From Arthrobacter sp. 131MFCol6.1 (GTDB lineage: Bacteria > Actinomycetota > Actinomycetes > Actinomycetales > Micrococcaceae), in contig NZ_KB895541.1 in assembly GCF_000374925.1 (NCBI RefSeq), positions 433,997 to 497,996 of the forward strand: a DNA stretch of 64,000 bases, written 5' to 3'. This document shows, one piece after another, positions 57,564 to 64,000 of this stretch. The notes under the pieces were generated by a model. The model made no database searches and was not told where the DNA came from. It saw only the letters and a list, made by a program, of their open reading frames with translations. Numbering within the stretch: position 1 is the stretch's first letter; each line of letters starts with the position of its first letter. Made by a program: the position numbers and the translations under genes.

Positions 57564-59492
57564 ATGACCCTTGCACCAGAATCCACTGCAACTACCAAGG
57601 CCGCGGCACCTTCGGCTGCGGTGCGCAGCCGCGTCTTAGTGCCGCTGCGTTTCCCGGACGGATTCGAGGCCGTGGCCGAGGTGCTGACCTTCAGCGGGCT
57701 CGCCGACGGGAAGGAACACCTGCTGCTGGCCCTCGGCGAGTGGGAGCAGGCGCTGCACGGTGCGGCGCATGGCGGCGCCGGGCCCCTGGTGCGGCTGCAC
57801 AGCGAGTGCCTCACCGGCGACGTATTCGGGAGCCAACGCTGCGACTGTGGCCCGCAGCTGCGGGAGGCTTTGGAGCGGATTGCCGCCGAGGGAGGCTTCC
57901 TGCTCTACCTCCGCCAGGAGGGCCGCGGCATCGGCCTATATTCGAAGCTTGACGCCTACGCCCTGCAGGATGACGGCCTGGACACCTACGCGGCGAATCT
58001 GGCCTTGGGCCACGGCGAGGATGAGCGGGACTACACGGCGGCGGCCCAGATGCTGGAGGCAATGGGTGCCGGCACGCTGCGACTGCTCAGCAACAACCCG
58101 GACAAGGCGGCCCAGCTGACCGGCCTCGGCCTCGAGATCTCCGGGCAGATCGCCACCGGCGTCCATGCGTCGGCGGCCAACCTCCGGTACCTGGCCGCAA
58201 AACGCGACCATACCGGCCATACGCTCGTGCTCCCGTCCGACGCCGGATCCGTCGCCGGCGCGCCGGGAGCCGCCGCCGGCGCCACCGCCGGCGCCACCGG
58301 CGGCGCGAGCGCGGGCGCGCCCGGCGCCACGGCCGTCCCGACCCATGACGACATGCTCACCCGGGCCCAGGAGCTCGTGGCCGGCCTGCGCGAGCGGGCC
58401 GCGGAAACCGAGGAGCTCCGGCGCATTCCGGACGCCACCATGGCGGAGCTGCACGCGGCCGAAGTCTTCCACATGCTCTCCCCGAAAGGAGTCGGCGGAT
58501 TCGGCATGGGGCTGGAAACCTACGTGGAAGTGGTGCGCCGGCTCGCCCGGGGGTGCGCCTCCACGGCGTGGAGCGCCGGTCATCTGATCGAACATGTCTG
58601 GATGCTCGCGCGGTGGCCCCAGGAGGCACAGGACGAGGTCTTCGCGAACGGGCCGGCTCCCTTGGCGGCCGCCACCGGGGCCCCGCCGGGACTGGCCAGG
58701 AAAGTGCCGGGAGGCTACTCCATCTCGGGCCGATGGACCTTTGCCTCCGGGGTCATGCATGCCCAATGGGCCTTGCTAGCTGCGCAGCACGGCGACGTGC
58801 GCCTGCAGTGCCTGGTGCCGCTGGCCGACGTCGAGCTCCTCGACGTGTGGCAGACGGCCGGCCTGCGGGGCACCGGGAGCAATGACATTCAGGCGGCGGA
58901 CCTGTTCGTCCCGGAGCATCGAACGCTGGACTGGGAACTCCTGGGCGCGGAAGACAATCCGGGGAGCCTGCTCCATGCGGATCCGCTGATCCACACCCCC
59001 ATGGGTGCGCTGCTGAACATGGTGGCTCCTGCCGCCGCCCTGGGGTCTGCCGAATACGCGCTCGACCTGTTCCGCGAGCTGATCATGGTCCGGAAGGTCA
59101 AGCACACCGTGGAGAACCGCCAGGCGGACTCGCCGCTCGCGCAAGTCCGGTATGCCCACGCCTTCGGGCTGGTCGCCACCGCGCGGCTGCATTGGCAGGA
59201 AGCGGTCCGGGTGGTCTCCGCCGCCCATGCGCGCGGGCCTTCGACCATGACAGAGCCGGACCGCGGGCAGTACCGGCTGTCCCTCGCCCTGAGTGGCGAG
59301 GCGTCGGCCGAGGCCGTTCGCCTGATCTTGCTGGGATCCGGCGGGAGTGTCCACCGGCTGTCGCATCCGCTGCAGCGGATCCAGCGCGACGTCAATGTCC
59401 TGATGAACCATGCGGCGCTGACGAGGGATCCGGTTCTCGAGCAAGCCGGCCGGGGCCTTCTGGGGCTCGGGTTCACCGTGCCCTCGTTCTGA
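57564..59492 (+). CDS. Fusion: GTP cyclohydrolase II (RibA) - acyl-CoA-dehydrogenase-fold flavin monooxygenase
   Basis: A 642-residue protein with two enzymes. Residues ~20-222 are GTP cyclohydrolase II: zinc ligands Cys82, Cys93 and Cys95 (ECLTGDVFGSQRCDCG), RQEGRGIGL with the nucleophilic Arg region, YALQDDGLDT, and LLSNNPDK. A ~40-residue Ala/Gly/Thr/Pro linker (AGATAGATGGASAGAPGA) follows. Residues ~262-642 have the acyl-CoA dehydrogenase fold of two-component flavin hydroxylases (HsaA/HpaB type): HMLSPKGVGGFGMGLETYVEVV, CASTAWSAGHL, GRWTFASGV, GLRGTGSNDI. The GCHII domain should open GTP to a pyrimidine with loss of formate; the second should hydroxylate an aromatic. A dioxygenase gene follows. 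Confidence 0.9.
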   Translation: MTLAPESTATTKAAAPSAAVRSRVLVPLRFPDGFEAVAEVLTFSGLADGKEHLLLALGEWEQALHGAAHGGAGPLVRLHSECLTGDVFGSQRCDCGPQLREALERIAAEGGFLLYLRQEGRGIGLYSKLDAYALQDDGLDTYAANLALGHGEDERDYTAAAQMLEAMGAGTLRLLSNNPDKAAQLTGLGLEISGQIATGVHASAANLRYLAAKRDHTGHTLVLPSDAGSVAGAPGAAAGATAGATGGASAGAPGATAVPTHDDMLTRAQELVAGLRERAAETEELRRIPDATMAELHAAEVFHMLSPKGVGGFGMGLETYVEVVRRLARGCASTAWSAGHLIEHVWMLARWPQEAQDEVFANGPAPLAAATGAPPGLARKVPGGYSISGRWTFASGVMHAQWALLAAQHGDVRLQCLVPLADVELLDVWQTAGLRGTGSNDIQAADLFVPEHRTLDWELLGAEDNPGSLLHADPLIHTPMGALLNMVAPAAALGSAEYALDLFRELIMVRKVKHTVENRQADSPLAQVRYAHAFGLVATARLHWQEAVRVVSAAHARGPSTMTEPDRGQYRLSLALSGEASAEAVRLILLGSGGSVHRLSHPLQRIQRDVNVLMNHAALTRDPVLEQAGRGLLGLGFTVPSF

Positions 59493-59498
59493 CAAGAA

Positions 59499-59514
59499 AC
59501 TTGAAGCTTCAATC
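59499..59514. promoter_or_regulatory. MarR-like operator upstream of the extradiol dioxygenase
   Basis: ACTTGAAGCTTCAATC matches the motif at 57449 in 14 of 16 positions of the consensus ACTTGAAGCTTCAAGT. It lies seven bases after the fusion gene stop and 22 bases before ATG 59536. Confidence 0.65.
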
Positions 59515-59535
59515 AAAAGGAACTATGATGGTGCC

Positions 59536-60333
59536 ATGACTCAGACCACTGACCGCCCCCCGGTTCTCTTCCTCAGCCATGGCGCGCCGCCGCTGGCCGA
59601 CGACTCGACGTGGACCCGCGAACTCCACGACTGGTCCGGCACCTTCGGCAAGCCCCGGGACATCCTCATGGTCTCCGCCCACTGGGAGAACGCCCCCGTG
59701 ACACTCAGTGCCACCGGGCGGGATCCCGGCCTGGTCTACGACTTCGGCGGCTTCCCGCAGAAGTACTACGAGGTGGCCTACGACGCCCCGCAGGCACCAG
59801 AGCTGGCTGCCGAAGTGGAGAAGCTCGTCGCCGGCCACGGACACCACGTGGAGCGCGATGAAAGCCGCGGGCTGGATCATGGCGCCTACGTTCCGCTCAA
59901 GGAGATGTACCCCGACGCCGACGTGCCGGTCGTGCAGATGTCCATGCCGACGCTTGATCCGCAGGGATTGTTTGACCTCGGCATGTCGCTGGGACCCCTG
60001 CGCGACCGGGGCACGCTGATCGTCGGGTCAGGATTCACCACCCACAACCTGCGCTGGTTCAATCCCGCCGGGGGGCCGGACACCGCCCCGCCCGCAGCCT
60101 CCAGCGAATTCGACCACTGGGCCGAGGAAGCCATGGCCCGCGGCGACGTCGACTCCATCCTCGACTTCCTGAACAAGGCACCCGCCGCCCGCGAGGCTCA
60201 CCCCCGCAGTGAGCACTGGGCGCCGCTCTACGTTGCCCTCGGGGCGGCATACGGCGCGGGAGACATCCAGGCCAAGACGGCGATCGACGGCTTCTGGTTC
60301 GGGCTGTCCAAGCGCTCGTGGACCCTGACGTAG
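59536..60333 (+). CDS. DODA-type class III extradiol ring-cleavage dioxygenase
   Basis: A 265-residue protein of the LigB/4,5-DOPA dioxygenase family. Probable metal ligands are His15 (LFLSHGAPPL), His49 (VSAHWE) and a late His near 228-230 (HPRSEHW); His115 in GLDHGAYVPL is the catalytic base position. It would open a catechol-type ring with O2. Its promoter carries the same MarR-like operator as the fusion gene upstream, so the monooxygenase may make its diol. An AAAAGGAAC site lies upstream. The NmrA-like gene follows on the same strand. Confidence 0.92.
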   Translation: MTQTTDRPPVLFLSHGAPPLADDSTWTRELHDWSGTFGKPRDILMVSAHWENAPVTLSATGRDPGLVYDFGGFPQKYYEVAYDAPQAPELAAEVEKLVAGHGHHVERDESRGLDHGAYVPLKEMYPDADVPVVQMSMPTLDPQGLFDLGMSLGPLRDRGTLIVGSGFTTHNLRWFNPAGGPDTAPPAASSEFDHWAEEAMARGDVDSILDFLNKAPAAREAHPRSEHWAPLYVALGAAYGAGDIQAKTAIDGFWFGLSKRSWTLT

Positions 60334-60360
60334 CGGTCGCACAACGTAACACGGGGAATG

Positions 60361-60380
60361 AACCGGACCGGGGTCCGGTT
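60361..60380. terminator. Hairpin after the dioxygenase gene
   Basis: AACCGGACC pairs perfectly with GGTCCGGTT across a two-base GG loop, 28 bases after the stop. There is no T run; it may be a weak terminator or an operator. Confidence 0.45.
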
Positions 60381-60451
60381 ATGCCCGCCAGCGCCGGATC
60401 GCCGGCGGACCAAAACGTGACGTGGACTTGACCACTGATGAGGAGCGCAAC

Positions 60452-61309
60452 ATGACCATTGCAGTAACGGGTGCCACAGGACAGCTGGGCCGGCTGGTCC
60501 TCGATGAGCTGCTCACCAGCCAGGAACCGGATTCGCTCGTGGCCATCGTGCGCGACGCCGCGAAAGCCGGGGAACTGGCTGCCCGTGGCGTCCAGGTGCG
60601 CGTCGCGGACTATTCCGATCCCGCAGCGCTTGAGGTTGCCCTGAGGGGCATCGACAAGCTCCTGCTGGTCTCCGGCAGCGAAGTGGGCTCCCGGGTGGCG
60701 CAGCACGGCAACGTCATCGACGCGGCCAAGGCCGCCGGCGTCGGGTTCATCGCCTACACATCCGTCCTGGCCGCGGACACCACCGAGCTGATCCTGGCGC
60801 CCGAGCACAAGGCAACGGAGGAGCTCATCCGGGCGTCGGGACTCGACAACACCATCCTGCGCAACGGCTGGTACACCGAAAACTACGCCCAGACCGTGGA
60901 AACAGCCAAGCAGACGGGCGCCGTCGTGGCCGCTGCCGGTGACGGCCGGGTGGCCAGTGCCACGCGGGCCGACTACGCGGCCGCGGCCGCGGCGGTGCTC
61001 AGCTCCGCCGGGCACGAGGGCCGCACGTACGAACTTTCCGGCGACTACGCCTGGGACTTCAAGGAACTGGCGACGGCGATCACCCGGATCGTGGGCAGGG
61101 AAGTTGTCTACCAGCCCGTCTCGGCACCGGAACTGGTTAAGGTCCTGACCGCTGCCGGCCTCGACGAGGGCACCGCGGGATTCCTCGCCGCCCTGGACAC
61201 GGACACCGAGGCGGGCCTGCTGGCCACCGTCACGGGCGAGCTGTCCCGGCTGATCGGACGGCCGACGACGCCGCTGTTGCAGGCTCTGACGTCCGCCGCC
61301 GCGAGCTAA
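60452..61309 (+). CDS. NmrA/SDR-type NAD(P)H:quinone oxidoreductase (QorB-like)
   Basis: A 285-residue atypical SDR of the NmrA/QorB group. The N-terminal glycine motif is VTGATGQLGRLV, LLLVSGSEVGSRVAQH follows, and FIAYTSVLAAD leads to the YTENYAQT region without the classical Tyr-x-x-x-Lys. It may reduce quinones with NADPH or sense the NADP state. ATG 60452 follows GAGGAG. It lies 118 bases after the dioxygenase gene; a role in protecting against quinones formed in the same pathway is plausible. Confidence 0.88.
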   Translation: MTIAVTGATGQLGRLVLDELLTSQEPDSLVAIVRDAAKAGELAARGVQVRVADYSDPAALEVALRGIDKLLLVSGSEVGSRVAQHGNVIDAAKAAGVGFIAYTSVLAADTTELILAPEHKATEELIRASGLDNTILRNGWYTENYAQTVETAKQTGAVVAAAGDGRVASATRADYAAAAAAVLSSAGHEGRTYELSGDYAWDFKELATAITRIVGREVVYQPVSAPELVKVLTAAGLDEGTAGFLAALDTDTEAGLLATVTGELSRLIGRPTTPLLQALTSAAAS

Positions 61310-61409
61310 TACGCACTAGGCCGGGAGTAGGCATAATGAAGGCGTGGATTCCCTCTGCACCCTCAGGGACTAGACGCCCGGCACGTGCGGGCCTCGACTG
61401 ACAGGACCC

Positions 61410-61916
61410 ATGGAAACTCCCGGTAATTTTGAGCAGGGCGGGGCCGGCCAGTGGCCGGACGGCCCGCTGGTTCTCGGCGTTCCGTGGGAATTCGAAGAGC
61501 AGCTGGTACGCACCGCCGCCGGGCTGGCCGCAATCTTGGGGGCGCACTTGATTTGCGCTTTCGTGGACCCGGCGAGCTATCTCACGGAGTGGGAGCCCGC
61601 CGGAGTCCTGGATGCCACCTCACTGGATCCTGCCCCGAATGTCGAAGCCGAATACCCAAGCTCGCAGGTGCTCAGCGGCCTCGAGTGCATCCTCGGCCCT
61701 CCCGGCGGGGCCTGGTCTTTCCGGGTGCTGAACGGGGACGTGGCCCATGCCCTGGGCCGTCTGGCGCAAAGCGCGGACGCGGCTGCGCTGATAGTCGGCG
61801 GGCAGCGGCCGGGGCGGATTGCCCGGATGGGCCGGCTCCTGGAGGGGTCGGTCGGCGTGTCCCTGACCCGCCTGCAGGCCAGGCCCGTGCTGATCGTTCC
61901 GCATACGGGCCGGTGA
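61410..61916 (+). CDS. Universal stress protein (UspA) family protein
   Basis: A 168-residue single-domain Usp. The ATP-binding pattern is seen near the C-terminus as VGGQRPGRIARMGRLLEGSVGVSLTRL (G-2x-G-9x-G-S/V style, read in parts) before RPVLIVP. The first strand and helix are PLVLGVPWEFEEQLVRTAAGLAAILG. Such proteins bind ATP and act in stress survival. It stands alone. Confidence 0.85.
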   Translation: METPGNFEQGGAGQWPDGPLVLGVPWEFEEQLVRTAAGLAAILGAHLICAFVDPASYLTEWEPAGVLDATSLDPAPNVEAEYPSSQVLSGLECILGPPGGAWSFRVLNGDVAHALGRLAQSADAAALIVGGQRPGRIARMGRLLEGSVGVSLTRLQARPVLIVPHTGR

Positions 61917-61965
61917 CCCGCCCGGGCCGTGCGGCGGTCCGGCGAAGTCGGTCCCGCACGGCCCG

Positions 61966-62010
61966 CGGCGCGGGTTCATTGGGCGCGGGTTCATCGGGCG
62001 CGGGTTCATC
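61966..62010. repeat. Three tandem copies of a 15-base repeat
   Basis: The unit GGGCGCGGGTTCATC occurs at 61966 (two mismatches), 61981 and 61996. It is in the gap between the Usp gene and the membrane protein gene and codes for nothing evident. Confidence 0.9.
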
Positions 62011-62191
62011 CGTTCTGGGTGACGGCCCCGCACCGCCGCGGCCCTAGCGTTGGAGTACCGCCGGTGTGCGAGCGCCCGGGATGCGCAGATTCCGGAAGCG
62101 GATGTGGCCCGAGCCCATTGCTGCAGCAGAAGGAACTGCCGCTGACGGCGGAAGTGCACGAGCCGTCAACGCCAGCGAATCGAAGTGAGTG

Positions 62192-63322
62192 ATGGTAGAC
62201 CCGAACAAGCCAGCAGCCGTCACGTCAGAGTCGCGGGCGCTCTTCATTGGCAGCGCCGCCTTTCTCGTCCTGGGCGGGCTCGCACTTCTGCTGACCGGGC
62301 GGGAACCGGTCCCGTTGTCCGGACGGGGTTCGGTCGGTGACATTGCGGCGATCGGCACGGCAGTGGTGGGCGCCGGGGCGGTGGTGGCCGGTTGCCTGCA
62401 ACGTCGTCCGGCTGTCACACCGGAGGCCCGCGGCGGAGGCCGGATCCGCACGTCCATCGACATCGCCGCACTCGCGCTGGCCCACGCCTGCATTTTCCTG
62501 CTCGGCTGGCTGGCGCTCTTTTCGCTGTTCCAGCAGGCGTTCATCGGTGCAGTCGTCTATCCCTTCGCGGCCGCAGTCCTTGTCGGCACCACGGGAGCCA
62601 TCAGCGCCTACATCGCCTACCTGTCTGCGCTCAGCATGACCGCCTACCGGCTCGCCGCCCTCCTCGCCGGCTTCCTGGTCACCGGCCTGCTCACGAGCAT
62701 GCTCACTGCAGAGAATCCGCTGTGGTGGCAGGAGAACCTCAGCGCCCTCGGCATGAGCTCCGATGTCTCTGGGGTGGCGTTCAACTTCACCCTGATCGTC
62801 GCCGGCGTCGTCATCTCCACGCTGGCGGGATATGCGACGGCGACCCTCGCGGCGACTGCGAAGTCCCTGGCCGCGCTGCATCGGGTGCGGTTGCTCGAGG
62901 GCGGGATCGCCCTCATCGGCGTATTCCTCGCCTGCGTGGGATTGTTCCCCGTCGATGAGCGCTTCGGGCTCCACACCCTGGTCGCTTCCGGCATGGTGGT
63001 GATCTTCGCGTCCCTCATTGTCCGCATCCGCACGCTGGTTCCGTCCGTCTCGGCGACCTTCGCCGCGCTCGGGTGGCTCTTCCTGGCGGTCATCGTCGTC
63101 GCCGCGGTGCTGTGGTTCCCGGTGGGCTACTACAACCTGACCGCGGTGGAGCTCATCGCGGCGTCGCTGATCTTCGCCTGGCTCATCATCCTGATCCGCA
63201 ACCTTGCAGCCGCCGATGCCGACCAGCTTGAGGCGAACCCGCCGGGCCGGCCGCTGCCACCGCCGGCTGAGCCTGCGGCCCGGCCAGTTTCCGCAACAGA
63301 CAGCGCGGCGACCGAGCCGTAA
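62192..63322 (+). CDS. DUF998-like integral membrane protein
   Basis: A 376-residue membrane protein with about ten helices. The segment NPLWWQENLSALGMSSDVSGVAFNFTLIVAG resembles the DUF998 family core (an N-L-S/G motif after the first helices of a repeat). The C-terminal ~50 residues are Pro/Ala-rich and cytosolic. ATG 62192 is preferred to the GTG three bases earlier. Function unknown. Confidence 0.75.
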   Translation: MVDPNKPAAVTSESRALFIGSAAFLVLGGLALLLTGREPVPLSGRGSVGDIAAIGTAVVGAGAVVAGCLQRRPAVTPEARGGGRIRTSIDIAALALAHACIFLLGWLALFSLFQQAFIGAVVYPFAAAVLVGTTGAISAYIAYLSALSMTAYRLAALLAGFLVTGLLTSMLTAENPLWWQENLSALGMSSDVSGVAFNFTLIVAGVVISTLAGYATATLAATAKSLAALHRVRLLEGGIALIGVFLACVGLFPVDERFGLHTLVASGMVVIFASLIVRIRTLVPSVSATFAALGWLFLAVIVVAAVLWFPVGYYNLTAVELIAASLIFAWLIILIRNLAAADADQLEANPPGRPLPPPAEPAARPVSATDSAATEP

Positions 63323-63382
63323 GCGCCGCGGGACCGGGCGGTGCCTGGGAGTGCCGTCGGGAGGGACTGCTTCACGGGTGGC

Positions 63383-64000
63383 CTAGGAGTGCGTGGGTTC
63401 TTCCACCAGCGCGGTGGCGATGCTGTCGGCGTCGTCGAGCGCGGACAGGAAGCGTTCGGCGTCCAGGGCCGCGGCGCAGCCGGTGCCGGCGGCGGTGATG
63501 GCCTGGCGGTAGCGGTGGTCCACGGCGTCGCCGCAGGCGAAGACCCCGGTCAGGTTGGTGACCGTGGTGGGGGAGTCGACCTGGATGTAGCCGTCGGCAT
63601 CGAGGTCCACCTGCCCGGCCACGAGGTCGGTCCGGGGCACGTGCCCGATCGCGACGAAGATGCCCGTGGCGGTCTGCTGCCGGGTTTCGCCGGTGCGGGT
63701 GTCGGTCAGGGTGACGCCGGTGACCTTGCCGTTGCCGTGGATCGCGGTGACGGCGGAGTTCCAGGCGAACCTGATCTTGGGGTTGTCCTTGGCCCGCTGG
63801 GCCATGATCCGGGAGGCCCGCAGTTCGCCCTTGCGGACCACCACCGTCACGGATTTGCCGAAGCGGGTCAGGAACGTCGCCTCCTCCATGGCGGAGTCTC
63901 CGCCGCCGACCACGATGATGTCCTGATCCCGGAAGAAGAAGCCGTCGCAGGTGGCACACCAGGAGACACCGTGGCCGCTGAACTTCTTCTCCTCCGGAAG
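63383..64000 (-). CDS. trxB: Thioredoxin reductase, C-terminal part (5' end outside window)
   Basis: 205 codons of a low-molecular-weight thioredoxin reductase are visible; the N-terminal FAD domain lies beyond base 64000. The redox-active pair is in SWCATCDGF, the NADPH motif is [23 protein letters not shown] follows, and the FAD-domain end is [33 protein letters not shown] (read in parts). It reduces thioredoxin with NADPH. The gene converges on the DUF998-like gene, with 60 bases between stops. Confidence 0.95.
   Translation of the reverse strand, partial: LPEEKKFSGHGVSWCATCDGFFFRDQDIIVVGGGDSAMEEATFLTRFGKSVTVVVRKGELRASRIMAQRAKDNPKIRFAWNSAVTAIHGNGKVTGVTLTDTRTGETRQQTATGIFVAIGHVPRTDLVAGQVDLDADGYIQVDSPTTVTNLTGVFACGDAVDHRYRQAITAAGTGCAAALDAERFLSALDDADSIATALVEEPTHS

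Noticed and set aside
61966..62010. Three 15-base repeats considered as a CRISPR array
   Set aside because: The copies are directly adjacent without spacers, are too short, and no cas gene is near.

Overview
The window is a 64 kb chromosomal segment of a high-GC actinobacterium, most likely Arthrobacter or Pseudarthrobacter (Micrococcaceae). The evidence is a dimethylglycine oxidase of the Arthrobacter globiformis type, a copper amine oxidase of the Arthrobacter type, a mycothiol-style formaldehyde dehydrogenase, strong GGAGG ribosome sites with frequent GTG/TTG starts, and dense short operons. I found no tRNA, rRNA, insertion sequence, phage gene or CRISPR array. This looks like core and niche-adaptation chromosome, not a mobile island.

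Layout. 1-6.2 kb: the end of a quinone reductase, a DJ-1/PfpI protein, a translationally coupled glutamine-synthetase-like/amidohydrolase pair (the two halves of fungal FluG, split), an NTF2-like protein, a stand-alone LigD-type polymerase and a VOC protein. 6.2-10.2 kb: a LacI regulator, a sugar porter and a divergent Gfo/Idh dehydrogenase around a perfect LacI palindrome. 10.2-18.5 kb: a DNA glycosylase-like protein, SelO with a small Zn-type partner, PEP synthase with its regulatory kinase, a HAD phosphatase and a two-domain VOC gene with an apparent C-terminal frameshift. 18.5-19.3 kb: an ion channel.

19.7-36.4 kb is the coherent core of the window: one-carbon metabolism from glycine betaine. 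A BCCT transporter imports betaine. A Rieske oxygenase with a separate Rieske ferredoxin and FAD reductase would remove the first methyl group as formaldehyde. Dimethylglycine oxidase takes the next methyl, and PurU returns formyl-THF as formate and THF. Formaldehyde can be oxidised by a mycothiol-type dehydrogenase, an MBL hydrolase and an FdhF/YdeP-type formate dehydrogenase. It can also be fixed by hexulose-phosphate synthase and isomerase (RuMP). An IclR regulator and an unusual HATPase-LuxR fusion protein sit beside these genes, and the divergent betaine promoters are near mirror images of each other.

36.4-48.3 kb holds mixed genes: a DUF1326/DUF2182 pair, membrane proteins, an aconitase-type enzyme, a DUF3616 protein, an MFS transporter, a PhoD phosphatase and a second ion channel. 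48.5-57.3 kb: aquaporin, copper amine oxidase, a D-threonine-aldolase-like enzyme, PaiB, an EamA exporter divergent from a MocR regulator, a PIN protein and YnfA.

57.4-61.3 kb is the most novel stretch. A single protein fuses a complete-looking GTP cyclohydrolase II to an acyl-CoA-dehydrogenase-fold flavin monooxygenase. It is followed by a class III extradiol (DODA-like) dioxygenase and an NmrA/QorB-like reductase, and two promoters in the cluster carry the same MarR-like palindrome. The window ends with a universal stress protein, a DUF998-like membrane protein and the C-terminal part of thioredoxin reductase.
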